From positions 2,418,001 to 2,482,000 of the forward strand of contig NZ_CP033219.1 in assembly GCF_004006175.1 (NCBI RefSeq): a stretch of 64,000 bases of DNA, in the 5' to 3' direction. Below the pieces are notes generated by a model. It was not told the DNA's origin and did not search any database. It was given only the letters and a program-made list of their open reading frames with translations. The DNA is from Parasedimentitalea marina. GTDB lineage: Bacteria; Pseudomonadota; Alphaproteobacteria; Rhodobacterales; Rhodobacteraceae. A program made the translations under genes and the position numbers. Within the stretch, counting starts at the first letter, position 1, and each line of letters opens with the position of its first letter. Shown one piece after another: positions 1 through 8,939 of the stretch.

Positions 1-2
1 AG

Positions 3-297
3 ATCTATGTTCCTGATGGGATCAGCATGCTTTCGGTGATGAAGGCAGAAACAACTGGCGTTCGCGGCGAAGATGCAGAATCTGGATCCAAAAGGAACAG
101 GCGATTGGGAACTTTTCGACTTCGATGCCGATCCGTCCGAGTTGAACAACCTCGCTGATCAGTTACCGGATCTTGTTGAGGAGCTGATAGCCTTTTACGC
201 CAGCTATTCTGAACAGGTGAACCTTGTGCTGGTCCCGGATGGATACAATCCGCTTGAGCAGACCGTGAAAAATGCCCGGCGTGGCGCCTCTCACTGA
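3..297 (+). pseudogene. Arylsulfatase C-terminal remnant
   Basis: This is the tail of a sulfatase-family hydrolase, recognisable only in pieces. From base 3 one frame reads a segment like the late sulfatase core (YVPDGISMLSVMKAETTGVR), and from about base 73 a second frame gives the typical C-terminal block PKGTGDWELFDFDADPSELNN, followed by a helix and a stop at 297. About 20 residues normally lying between these blocks are missing and the frame changes, so a deletion has destroyed the gene. The upstream part lies outside the window. The call rests on the C-terminal motif pattern of arylsulfatases; substrate cannot be judged. Confidence 0.6.
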
Positions 298-586
298 CTG
301 AACTCAACATCTGGGCGGTCCCGCAACCGGGGCAGCGTCAAGACACAGCTGGCCCGGTAGAGGTCTCCGCGCGCGTGACTGAAAGCAGGTGGCGCATTGC
401 CACTGTGCTGGGCTTCACCGCAGCAGGTCGGCGCAGCATGGAATACCCGTGCAGGAACATGGGATACGATCTTCCATCTAGGAGCATCAAAATTTCTACA
501 ATAAGCTGATTATCTCTCCCAAAATTCAATTTTTTTAAAACTTTTGCAGATACGACGGGAGGTGACTTTTCACAAAGGACTTTGCG

Positions 587-2146
587 ATGCCCACCGCCTC
601 AGAACTACCTATCGATACCAGTGCCACGGCATCTGACATGGCGGATGCAATGTTCGGAAACGGCATTACAATCGTCAGCGCCAGCTATTCAGGCGCTCAA
701 TCCGCCTCTGGGATCTATACCAATGGAGATGAGGTTGCTCCGGATATAACGCCTTCCGATACCGGCGTCATTCTATCGACTGGGCGGGCTGATGACATCA
801 CCAATAGCAGCGGCGATGTGAATACATCAGCTTCGACCTCGACCAATCACCAGTTGGACGGGACTAGCGATTTAGACGCGATCGCCGGGATGACGACCTA
901 TGATGCGGCTGTTTTTGAGGCCACTTTCATCCCCGAGGGGACAACTTTGACGATGCAGATCACCTTCTCATCGGAAGAGTATCTGGAATATGTGAACGAA
1001 GGTTTCAATGACGCTGTAGGTGTATGGGTCAACGGTGAGCAGGCTGAATTGACCATCGGTGAAGGCGATATTTCAATCGACAATATCAACGACGGTTCGA
1101 ACGAAAACCTCTATGTTGATAACGCTCAGTCGGATGATACCTACAACACCGAAATGGACGGGTTTACCGTAACTCTAACGCTTAAAGCGACCGTTATACC
1201 TGGTGAGGAAAATACGATCACAATTGGCATCGCTGATGCCGGAGACCATGCATATGATTCCAATCTCCTTATCGCCGGTGACTCAGTCCAGACTGCACTG
1301 ATTGCCACCGATGACGAGTTTACGATCAATGGTGACGGGGCTCTGGATCTGGATATCCTGGGCAATGACATCCACGCTGCTGGTTCCAGCTTAACGATCA
1401 CCCACATTAATGGTCAGCCGGTTAGCTCTGGCGACACTGTTACCTTAGCCACCGGTGAAGAGGTCACTCTGAATGCAGACGGAACTTTTTCCATCGTCAA
1501 CGGCACAGACGTGGAAGAAACCAACACTTTCTCATATACGGTCGAAGATGACCTGGGTAATAGCGATGTTGGATTTGTACAGGTTACCACAGCACCCTGT
1601 TTTGTAGCGGGAACACTGATTGATACGGTCGACGGGCCGGTGCCCGTGGAAGAACTTGAACCAGGGATGCAGGTCCAAACCCGGGATCATGGCCCGCAGA
1701 AGTTGCGCTGGATTGGCCAAACCACCCGCCTTGCCCAAGGCTCTGATGCGCCGGTGGTTTTGGCTGCCAATGCATTGGGCAATCACCGCCGTATTGCTCT
1801 TTCCCCTAACCACCGGATCTTGATTTCTACCGATATGGCCGAGTTGCTGTTTGGGCAGGCCGAAGTTTTGGTGAAGGCCAAGGATTTGGTGAATGATCAT
1901 ACCATAAAAATTGTGTCGGATGGTCGTTCGGTAACCTATGTGCATGTACTTTTTGATCAGCATGAAATCATTTGTGGCAATGGTTTGGAAACCGAAAGTT
2001 ATCATCCCGGCGCAGAAACCCTGGAATCATTCGACATTGAAACCCGTTCGGAAATTTTAGAGTTCATGGAAGAAATGAACGGCTATGGACCCACTGCCCG
2101 TCTCGTTTTAAAATCACACGAAGGTCGGTTACTCATGGCGCAGTAA
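587..2146 (+). CDS. Choice-of-anchor L / Hint domain protein
   Basis: A 519-aa protein with three parts. Residues about 20-235 resemble the choice-of-anchor L domain of extracellular proteins (FSSEEYLEYVNEGFNDAVGV). Residues about 240-335 look like a cadherin/VCBS-type beta domain (LDLDILGNDI). A Hint_2-type domain starts at Cys338 (CFVAGTLIDT) and has the family features VEELEPGMQVQTRDHGPQ, SPNHRIL and FDQHEIICGNG. Hint domains are related to intein and hedgehog autoprocessing modules; in Rhodobacterales they are common on exported proteins of unknown role. There is no classical signal peptide, so type I secretion is possible. The start has AAAGGA at 574-579. Self-cleavage is inferred, not shown. 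Confidence 0.8.
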   Translation: MPTASELPIDTSATASDMADAMFGNGITIVSASYSGAQSASGIYTNGDEVAPDITPSDTGVILSTGRADDITNSSGDVNTSASTSTNHQLDGTSDLDAIAGMTTYDAAVFEATFIPEGTTLTMQITFSSEEYLEYVNEGFNDAVGVWVNGEQAELTIGEGDISIDNINDGSNENLYVDNAQSDDTYNTEMDGFTVTLTLKATVIPGEENTITIGIADAGDHAYDSNLLIAGDSVQTALIATDDEFTINGDGALDLDILGNDIHAAGSSLTITHINGQPVSSGDTVTLATGEEVTLNADGTFSIVNGTDVEETNTFSYTVEDDLGNSDVGFVQVTTAPCFVAGTLIDTVDGPVPVEELEPGMQVQTRDHGPQKLRWIGQTTRLAQGSDAPVVLAANALGNHRRIALSPNHRILISTDMAELLFGQAEVLVKAKDLVNDHTIKIVSDGRSVTYVHVLFDQHEIICGNGLETESYHPGAETLESFDIETRSEILEFMEEMNGYGPTARLVLKSHEGRLLMAQ

Positions 2147-2373
2147 TTTCAATCTCGTTTGCTGAGTTGGGCCCGGTCATGGCTGGAGATGGTTCACGCC
2201 CCCGCGCTGGCCTCACTATCCTAAGCGCCAGTGTTGACGACATATAGGCGAACGCTGAAATGAGCTGACGCCGTACAGCACATCGTTTCTGCTCAAGTAG
2301 CCACTAATTCCGACGGCGATGCAGCTTCACCGAAGCAGAGGTTAGCTGACTTGCAAAACTTCGGCATAGGCCC

Positions 2374-3315
2374 CTAGGTCCCAGCTCTATTAGAAAACAA
2401 GGCGCGCTGTTTCTTCCTCATGTAAGTCCAGGCAATAAAGCGACTTGTTTTTTGTCCCTGGGCCATTTCGACGATCTTAAAATCAGCAATCCCGGCTTTT
2501 CTTAAAATGCGCTGGAGTGGCTGGAGATTATCCTTTTTCGACACCAGCGAGGTAAACCACAGGCACTGGTCGGCGAATTCCATGCTCTGTTCAATCATGC
2601 GGGCGATAAACTTTATCTCGCCACCCGGACACCAAAGTTCAGCGTTTTGACCACCAAAGTTGAGCTTTTTTGAATGCCCTTTTCCAAGATTTGCCCACTT
2701 ACGTTGGGTGCCTTTGTTCGCTTGTTCCATGGACGAATGAAAAGGCGGGTTGCACATGGTTACGTGAAAAGCATCGGTGGGACGGATCACACCGCGAAAG
2801 ATATTCTCAGGTTCATATTGTCGCCTAAGAGCAATTTCCAACTTGTTGAATTCACAAATTTTCTTCGCCGATTTGATAGCACCTGTGTCGATATCGACGC
2901 CAGTAAAGTGCCAACCGTATTCGCTCTGACCTGTCAGGGGGTAAACCAGGCTCGCACCGGTACCAATGTCCAGTGCCTTGATGTGACGCCCACGTGGGAT
3001 GTCTTGATTATTGCTGTCGGCAAGCAAGTCCGCGAGATAGTGGATGTAGTCGACACGACCGGGAATTGGTGGGCATAAAAAACCGGCGGGAATATCCCAA
3101 AAATCAATATTGTAATGCGTCTTTAGCAACGCCCGATTAAGCATACGTACGGCGCTCACGTCTTGAAAATCAACCGTCGTCTGACCGAGTGGATTGCTGA
3201 TCGTGAAAGCCTCAAGTTCAGGTGTCTGCGCCACTAAACGCACAAAATCGTAGCCGTCTGAGTGTTGATTACGGGGATGCAGCTTCGCTTTGTTGGCCAC
3301 TGGGGACGCCTTCAT
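2374..3315 (-). CDS. rlmF: 23S rRNA (adenine(1618)-N6)-methyltransferase RlmF
   Basis: The 313-aa protein matches RlmF (YbiN), which methylates N6 of A1618 in 23S rRNA using S-adenosylmethionine. Visible are the SAM-binding region KALDIGTGASLVYPL (near residue 115) and the catalytic NPPF motif in MCNPPFHSSMEQANKG. The N-terminal LHPRNQHSDGYDF and the following FTISNPLGQTTVDF are characteristic of this subfamily. Length is close to the E. coli enzyme. It stands alone, with a 227-bp gap to the upstream Hint gene (convergent) and no operon partner. Confidence 0.93.
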   Translation of the reverse strand: MKASPVANKAKLHPRNQHSDGYDFVRLVAQTPELEAFTISNPLGQTTVDFQDVSAVRMLNRALLKTHYNIDFWDIPAGFLCPPIPGRVDYIHYLADLLADSNNQDIPRGRHIKALDIGTGASLVYPLTGQSEYGWHFTGVDIDTGAIKSAKKICEFNKLEIALRRQYEPENIFRGVIRPTDAFHVTMCNPPFHSSMEQANKGTQRKWANLGKGHSKKLNFGGQNAELWCPGGEIKFIARMIEQSMEFADQCLWFTSLVSKKDNLQPLQRILRKAGIADFKIVEMAQGQKTSRFIAWTYMRKKQRALFSNRAGT

Positions 3316-3749
3316 GAAAGTTGGTGGACGTCACGCGACAGCCGGTTCGTTGGTTCTAGACCCTCATACACGAATAGTAAAATATGAAGCGGGGCAGATC
3401 CGCTGCTGACGCGATGGCCCCACCATACATTCCGTGTGCTGCATCCGTCATTTGACCACGAAGCTGACTGTCTCAATCGAGCAGTGTTTTCAGTGCGAAA
3501 ATGTTTGCTTGACTGACAAAGAGCGTTCTTTTGGTTTGCTACGTTTTAGAACGTTGGTGGATGAGAGAAAAGAGCATCCGAGAATACCCGCCGTAAAGTA
3601 GCAAGAATGTACAGTATCAGGGTGAATGTTGCATTTTTGTGAAACATTTCTTGGGTTCAATGGTATTTAAAATCAAGGCCTGTCCGCGATGTTAACCCAA
3701 TCAAAAACTGAGCTCTGCAATTGGGGCTGTCTTCTGACTGGGGTACATC
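3316..3749. other. Intergenic region between rlmF and the ABC operon
   Basis: This 434-bp divergent intergenic stretch must contain the promoters of rlmF (leftward) and of the ABC transporter operon (rightward). I see no coding remnant, strong hairpin or recognisable operator. The AT-richer part around 3590-3670 is the likeliest place for the operon promoter, but no box can be named with confidence. Confidence 0.4.
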
Positions 3750-4841
3750 ATGAACTACAAAATTACACGCCGCCACCTTTTGGCGTCTTCGGCAGCCACA
3801 GCGGGTGCCTTGGCCATGCCTGCAATCGTGCGTGCCGCAGGCCAGCAGCCGCTGGCTGGCAAGGAGCTGCGCCTTCTCACCTGGTCCGACAACACCGGCC
3901 TCGCCATTTTGGACCACATCGCCAAGCCGTTTGAGGAGGCCACCGGCGCACGCGTCATCGCGGATCGCACGGGTTCTACGTCTGAAATGGTCGCCAAATT
4001 GCGCGCTGCCGGGGATCGCCCACAATACGATGTGATCACGCTTGCGGGGGTTGGCGCGGTTGAATTGGCCGGTGACGGGCTGTTGGCGCAACCGGATCTG
4101 AACAGATTGCCAAACCTCGAGCAGGTCGATCCACGTTTCCGTACAGGTGCGGACGGCCACGGCATCGGCTACCTGCTTTGGACGGGTGGCCTGATCTACA
4201 ATACCAAGACCTTTGCCGAGCCGCCAAAATCCTACGCCGAAATGTGGGACGCATCCCGCCAGAACCGCCTGTTCCTGCCGCCCTCCACCTGGACGGATGC
4301 GCTGGATACGATCTTTGCAACTGGCAAAATGCTGGGTGGCGATGGCACCAACGCTGACGAAGCCTTTGCCAAGCTGGCAGAGTTGCGTGATAGCATTCTG
4401 ACCTTCGGCGAAAACCCTGCGCAAATTTCCGAATTGTTCCGCTCGGACGCCCTGGATATCGGCGGCGTTTACGCACCTGCTTTCTACGCGGATGAGCTGA
4501 AGGACCCTGCCAATTCAAACATGGGCGCGACCTATGACATCGACGAAGGCTTCTTTGCCGACCTGATGTACACAATCGTTCCAAAGGCTAAACCGGGCGA
4601 TGACGACGTTGTCCACGCATTCATCGACTACACCTTGGATGCAAACGTGCAGGGCAAAATGGCCGAAGCAGTGTTGAACGGTCCAATCAACCAAAATGCT
4701 GTGATGTCGGACGACGCCAAGGCGAGCCCGTTTATCATCAAGCCGGAACAAATGGGCGATGCTGCGGTCGTGCACAACAAGGCCTTCGTCGCCGATGTGC
4801 GTGAAGACTGGATCACCCGCTATACCCAAACCTTGGCGTGA
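3750..4841 (+). CDS. ABC transporter periplasmic binding protein (PotD/AfuA type), Tat signal
   Basis: This 363-aa protein is the solute receptor of the importer encoded by the next three genes. It begins with a twin-arginine signal (RRHLLASSAATAGALAMPAI) ending near residue 29, so it is exported folded to the periplasm. The mature part has the extracellular binding-protein fold of the polyamine/iron class (LLTWSDNTGLAILDHIAKPFEEATG; YLLWTGGLIYNTKTF). Substrate is not evident; the neighbouring ornithine-cyclodeaminase-like, RidA and ureohydrolase genes suggest a guanidino compound, polyamine or basic amino-acid derivative. The permease gene follows after 25 bp. Confidence 0.85.
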   Translation: MNYKITRRHLLASSAATAGALAMPAIVRAAGQQPLAGKELRLLTWSDNTGLAILDHIAKPFEEATGARVIADRTGSTSEMVAKLRAAGDRPQYDVITLAGVGAVELAGDGLLAQPDLNRLPNLEQVDPRFRTGADGHGIGYLLWTGGLIYNTKTFAEPPKSYAEMWDASRQNRLFLPPSTWTDALDTIFATGKMLGGDGTNADEAFAKLAELRDSILTFGENPAQISELFRSDALDIGGVYAPAFYADELKDPANSNMGATYDIDEGFFADLMYTIVPKAKPGDDDVVHAFIDYTLDANVQGKMAEAVLNGPINQNAVMSDDAKASPFIIKPEQMGDAAVVHNKAFVADVREDWITRYTQTLA

Positions 4842-4866
4842 GCTGCCAAAGACAGGACGTTGCTAA

Positions 4867-5718
4867 GTGAGCATTCAATTGACCCGATCAAAGGCGCTGG
4901 CATTTTCTTTGCCAGCGCTAATCGCCATTCTCCCTTTTCTGGGGGCGTGTTTTTACATCTTCCGTTTCTCGATTTCGGGAGAGCAATCGCGCATCGAAGG
5001 TTTTTCAATCCAGCCCTACCTGGATTTGATGACGCCGTATTTTGGCCGGTCTGTCTGGCTGACGCTGCGGCTCGCCTTTATTGCCACCCTGCTTGCCATG
5101 GTGATGGCAGTGCCACTGGCGTTTCTACTTACAAACCTGCGCAGCCCCTTTGCGCGGCGTAGCCTGACGATCGTGATCTTGCTGCCGTTGATCCTGAACC
5201 TTCTGGTGCAAGCCTACGGTTGGATATTGTTGTTGGGGCCAAGCGGGGTATTAAATTCGACCCTTCGCAGCCTTGGGATAATCGAGCGCCCGATCTTCTT
5301 GCTGTTCAATGAAACCGGTGTTCTATTGGGGCTGGTGCAAACCTCCCTGCCCTTGGCGGTCTTCCCCATTGTCAGTTCCGTGCGTGGCATTTCACGCGAA
5401 CACCTGGAGGCGGCAAGTTCGCTTGGTGCGTCGCATTGGCGTACGTTCTTTGATGTCACCGTGCCACTGCTGCGCCCGGGATTGTTCGGAGCGGCATCTA
5501 TCGTGTTTGCCTTTAACGCCAGCGCCTTTGCCATTCCTTTGCTGCTCGGCGGTCGCCGTGTGCAGATGATGGGTATAGCGATACGCGATATGATTTCGCC
5601 CCTGTTTAATTGGTCGGGCGCTGCGGCGGCTGGCATGATCCTGATCTTTGTAACCCTGATCGTGCTGCTGTTTTCAGCATGGTTGGCGCGGATGACATCT
5701 GAGAAAGTGGAGCACTGA
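4867..5718 (+). CDS. ABC transporter permease (PotB-like)
   Basis: A 283-aa inner-membrane permease with about six predicted membrane helices. The cytoplasmic EAA loop that docks on the ATPase is visible at residues 181-205 (EAASSLGASHWRTFFDVTVP). It starts with GTG at 4867; no ATG lies nearby and the reading agrees with family N-termini. It belongs to the spermidine/putrescine-type (PotB/PotH) permeases. The second permease gene follows after one base, so translation is probably coupled. Confidence 0.87.
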   Translation: MSIQLTRSKALAFSLPALIAILPFLGACFYIFRFSISGEQSRIEGFSIQPYLDLMTPYFGRSVWLTLRLAFIATLLAMVMAVPLAFLLTNLRSPFARRSLTIVILLPLILNLLVQAYGWILLLGPSGVLNSTLRSLGIIERPIFLLFNETGVLLGLVQTSLPLAVFPIVSSVRGISREHLEAASSLGASHWRTFFDVTVPLLRPGLFGAASIVFAFNASAFAIPLLLGGRRVQMMGIAIRDMISPLFNWSGAAAAGMILIFVTLIVLLFSAWLARMTSEKVEH

Positions 5719-5719
5719 T

Positions 5720-6562
5720 ATGCGCGTTGATCTTCTGCCTTCTGAAGGGGGCAGCACCTATCGGTTTGTAATCATATTGCTGGCGATCTGCGGCATCCTG
5801 ATCTCATCTTTGCCTGTGATCGTCGTGACAATCATGTCGTTTTCGGCAACCGACAACACAGGTTTCCCCCCCGAGGCGTTGTCTTTGCGCTGGTACGGCG
5901 AAGTCATCGCCATGTTCACCACTGAAGATGCAAACAGCGCCCAATCGGTTGTGGATTCGACGCTGACAAGCCTGTTGGTCGCGATTGTCGTGATGATTAT
6001 TTCAGCGGGGGTATGTATCCCGTTGGCCTATGCCTTGGCGCGGGGGGACACCCGCATTCGTGGCGGGATGGAACTGCTTTTCACACTGCCTCTGGTCTTT
6101 CCGCTGGTGATCCTTGGGATCGCATTCTTGTTAATCGCGGAAAGCCTGCGGCTGGATATCGGAATATGGCGTATCGTGATCCCCCATGTCGCCTTGGTCC
6201 TGCCGTTCGTGCTGCGCAATTGCCTGAGCGCAATGAGCGGAATCAGCATCGAAGTTGAAGAAGCCGCCGTATCACTGGGCGCATCACCGCTGCGGGCAAT
6301 CTGGGATGTTGTCATTCCAATGATGAAGGCAGGCATTCTTGCCGGCCTTATCTTTGCACTGATCATCAGCTTCAACGAATTCACCATCACGTTCTTCATG
6401 TACACCGTTGACGTCAGCACGCTTCCCATCTGGATGTATAGCCGCACGGTGTCATCGCTGGACCCGTCTACGCTGGCGCTTTCCGTGTTTATTATTGTCG
6501 CCGACGTGGTGCTGATCGTGCTTGTGGACAAGCTGATCGCCGGTCGCGCAAGTCTCTTTTAG
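5720..6562 (+). CDS. ABC transporter permease (PotC-like)
   Basis: The second permease of the importer, 280 aa, with an N-terminal helix at residues 16-42, further hydrophobic helices and an EAA loop at 181-205 (EAAVSLGASPLRAIWDVVIP). It would pair with the preceding permease to form the heterodimeric channel, as PotB and PotC do. It follows the first permease by one base and precedes the ATPase by 13 bp, with AGAAAGG as a ribosome site before the ATPase. Confidence 0.87.
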   Translation: MRVDLLPSEGGSTYRFVIILLAICGILISSLPVIVVTIMSFSATDNTGFPPEALSLRWYGEVIAMFTTEDANSAQSVVDSTLTSLLVAIVVMIISAGVCIPLAYALARGDTRIRGGMELLFTLPLVFPLVILGIAFLLIAESLRLDIGIWRIVIPHVALVLPFVLRNCLSAMSGISIEVEEAAVSLGASPLRAIWDVVIPMMKAGILAGLIFALIISFNEFTITFFMYTVDVSTLPIWMYSRTVSSLDPSTLALSVFIIVADVVLIVLVDKLIAGRASLF

Positions 6563-6575
6563 AAAGGTCAAGGAC

Positions 6576-7634
6576 ATGTCGTCTGACACTCACCTCCATA
6601 TCGAAAACATATCCAAGAAATTCAACACTGTCGACGCGCTGCGCGACGTTGATCTGAGAATTGAACGCGGGTCATTCGTGTGCCTGCTGGGGCCATCGGG
6701 CTGCGGCAAGACCACGCTGCTGCGCATCATCGCAGGATTCGAGACAGCGACCAAGGGCCGCCTGATCCTTGACGGGCAGGACATCTCGCAACAGCCACCC
6801 CACAAGCGTGGTTTTGGCATGGTGTTTCAATCGCTGGCCCTGTTCCCGCACATGAGCGTGGCCCGCAATATCGGCTACGGGCTAAAACTGCGCGGCGTCA
6901 AAGGCGCGGCACAGCGTGATCGTATCGAAGAGCTGTTGGAGGTCATCCAACTACCCCATATTGCCGATCGCCCTGTGTCGGCGCTGTCTGGTGGGCAACG
7001 CCAGCGGGTCGCCATTGCGCGGGCTTTGGCGATTCAACCCCCACTGTTCTTGTTGGATGAACCACTGTCAGCCCTGGATGCAAAGCTGCGGGACAATATG
7101 CAAATTGAGCTGCGCCAGTTGCAGCAGAAATTCGGCGTCACCACCGTTCTGGTCACTCATGACCAACACGAAGCGATGATGCTGGCAGATGAACTGGTGG
7201 TTCTCAAAGACGGGGCAGTCCGCCAATCAGCAGCGCCGTCACAGGTGTATAACCAGCCTGCCGACAGTTTCGTAGCGGATTTCCTTGGGGCGGCGAACCT
7301 GATCGATGTGGGTGCGATCAAAGGTGGCACTGTTGATCTGTTTGGCACCGCAGTCTCAACCCCGGCGCCCCATATGGATGGGGATCTAATGCTCGCGGCT
7401 GTGCGCGCTGAACACCTGGGACTAGCCCCTGCTGCTGCGGCTGGAACAGCGGCCCCCATTGGTGCAGTTTCCTTTATGCGCGATCTTGGCCCTGCAACGG
7501 AATTTGTGGTGACAATTCAAGGCAAAGACCTGCGCGTACGCCGTTCCAATGCAGATGCGCAGGGCCTGGATGTGGGCTCACAAGTGGCCCTGACATTCGA
7601 CCCTGCGCAGGTTTCGCTGTTCAAAGCGGCCTAG
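6576..7634 (+). CDS. ABC transporter ATP-binding protein (PotA-like)
   Basis: A 352-aa ATPase that energises the importer. Walker A is at residues 39-47 (GPSGCGKTT), the ABC signature LSGGQRQRVAIARAL near 140, Walker B FLLDEPLSALD near 160, and the H-loop VTHDQHEA near 190. Residues beyond about 240 form a TOBE-type regulatory domain, as in PotA, UgpC and MalK. It is the last gene of the operon. Its stop codon overlaps by 4 bp that of the convergent ornithine-cyclodeaminase-like gene, the shared bases being the palindrome CTAG. Confidence 0.9.
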   Translation: MSSDTHLHIENISKKFNTVDALRDVDLRIERGSFVCLLGPSGCGKTTLLRIIAGFETATKGRLILDGQDISQQPPHKRGFGMVFQSLALFPHMSVARNIGYGLKLRGVKGAAQRDRIEELLEVIQLPHIADRPVSALSGGQRQRVAIARALAIQPPLFLLDEPLSALDAKLRDNMQIELRQLQQKFGVTTVLVTHDQHEAMMLADELVVLKDGAVRQSAAPSQVYNQPADSFVADFLGAANLIDVGAIKGGTVDLFGTAVSTPAPHMDGDLMLAAVRAEHLGLAPAAAAGTAAPIGAVSFMRDLGPATEFVVTIQGKDLRVRRSNADAQGLDVGSQVALTFDPAQVSLFKAA

Positions 7635-8581
7635 ATCGTTGGTGCGGCGGCCTCATAGGTGAGGATCGCCGCAGCCAAATCTTCCAATGCAGCCCCAACA
7701 GATTTGAACACTGTAATTTCATCGTCAGTTTCACGCCCTGCGTGATCGCCACGAGCCAAATCGAATAAATCCGCCTGGATGTCCGTGGCGGCAATCGCGC
7801 TGTCGTTGATGGCCTGAACGATGTCGCCGCCTTCGGACAAAACGCCATCCCGAGTGTCTGCAAACACCGACGCCTTTGCAATCGCTGCGCTGTCTGTCTC
7901 GCGCATGTCGGGCTTGAAGGCCCCGATCAGATCAATATGCGTCCCCGCCCGCACCCATGCACCTTTGACCAGTGGTGAACGTGAAAGCGTACAGCAACTG
8001 ATGATGTCGGCCTTTGGCACAGCCTGTTCCAGATTGTCGACGGCATGGGCATTATACCCCAATGCGCGCGCGGCCTGCGTCACCTCTTCGGCCTGTTCGA
8101 TACGACGCGCCCAAATCCCAATGGACGTGATCGGGCGGACGGCGGTGTGCGCCTCGATCACATTCAATGCCAGCTTGCCAGCCCCGACAACCAACAAGCG
8201 GCTGGCATCCGACCGCGCCAGATATCGCGCGGCAAGCGCCGATGCTGCGGCGGTTCGCCGTGCCGTCAATTCAGCGCCATCAATCACGGCCAGCAAAGCC
8301 CCCGTCGCACCGGATGACAGCAGATATGCGCCTGAAATTGCAGGCAATGATCGCGCTGAGTTTCCGGGGATAACGGTCACCATTTTGACACCGATATAGG
8401 CGCCAGGAGTCCAGGCCGGCATCAGCAATAAGGTGCCGCTGTTCTCAGTCGGAACCTCAATCTCGTAGTGGTGGCGCAGGGGCATAACGCAGCCCGACTT
8501 AAACATCGCGTCCAGCCCGTCGATAAGTCGGGGCCACTGTAGCCCTTCCCGTGTTTCGCCTGCATTCAAAACCCGCAACAT
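7631..8581 (-). CDS. Ornithine cyclodeaminase / mu-crystallin family protein
   Basis: A 316-aa NAD(P)-binding protein of the OCD/mu-crystallin family. The Rossmann motif is LLVVGAGKLALNVIEAH near residue 130, and the family block KMVTVIPGNSARSLPAISG lies near residue 66. Family members include ornithine cyclodeaminase, alanine dehydrogenase and imine reductases, so the reaction is uncertain. It is shorter than the clear ornithine cyclodeaminase at 33724-34770. It is the last gene of a leftward operon: ureohydrolase, RidA, this gene, with only 1 bp between the RidA stop and its ATG. The RidA partner fits an enzyme that releases imines. Confidence 0.82.
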   Translation of the reverse strand: MLRVLNAGETREGLQWPRLIDGLDAMFKSGCVMPLRHHYEIEVPTENSGTLLLMPAWTPGAYIGVKMVTVIPGNSARSLPAISGAYLLSSGATGALLAVIDGAELTARRTAAASALAARYLARSDASRLLVVGAGKLALNVIEAHTAVRPITSIGIWARRIEQAEEVTQAARALGYNAHAVDNLEQAVPKADIISCCTLSRSPLVKGAWVRAGTHIDLIGAFKPDMRETDSAAIAKASVFADTRDGVLSEGGDIVQAINDSAIAATDIQADLFDLARGDHAGRETDDEITVFKSVGAALEDLAAAILTYEAAAPTI

Positions 8582-8582
8582 A

Positions 8583-8927
8583 TCAACCTCTTGCAGCGGT
8601 GATCATGACTTCAACCAGATAGTCGGGCGTCGCCAATCGTGCTTCGACGCAGGCCCGCGCGGGTGGGTTCTCCGGGTCAATCCAAGCATCCCACACCCTG
8701 TTCATATCCGAGATACCCGCCATATCTGCAAGCCATACTGTCGCGGACAGGATGTTGGATTTGCTGCTACCCGCCTCTGCAAGCAAACGGTCAACTTCGG
8801 CCAACATATCTTTAGTTTGCGCCGTGACATCAGCGCCTTTGCCGACCTGTCCGGCCAAATAGATTGTGTCGCCATGAATGACCGCTTGGCTCATACGGGG
8901 GCCAATTTCGCTACGGTGAAGTGTCAT
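8583..8927 (-). CDS. RidA family (YjgF/YER057c/UK114) enamine/imine deaminase
   Basis: A 114-aa protein of the RidA family, which hydrolyses reactive enamine/imine intermediates to ketoacids and ammonia. Visible family features are the N-terminal strand with TIYLAGQVG, the long helix TKDMLAEVDRLLAEAGSSKSNILSATVWLADM, and the end PPARACVEARLATPDYLVEVMITAA, which includes the Arg that binds carboxylates in RidA. It lies between the ureohydrolase and the OCD-family enzyme in one operon, suggesting it clears an imine produced by that pathway. Confidence 0.88.
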   Translation of the reverse strand: MTLHRSEIGPRMSQAVIHGDTIYLAGQVGKGADVTAQTKDMLAEVDRLLAEAGSSKSNILSATVWLADMAGISDMNRVWDAWIDPENPPARACVEARLATPDYLVEVMITAARG

Positions 8928-8939
8928 AGGGTCGTGTCC

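Noticed and set aside
338..529. Leftward 63-aa frame between the sulfatase relic and the Hint gene
   Set aside because: No ribosome site, no family similarity, and composition like non-coding sequence.
3657..4424. Leftward 255-aa frame opposite the binding-protein gene
   Set aside because: The opposite strand encodes a clear Tat-exported binding protein; this frame is a GC-codon shadow.
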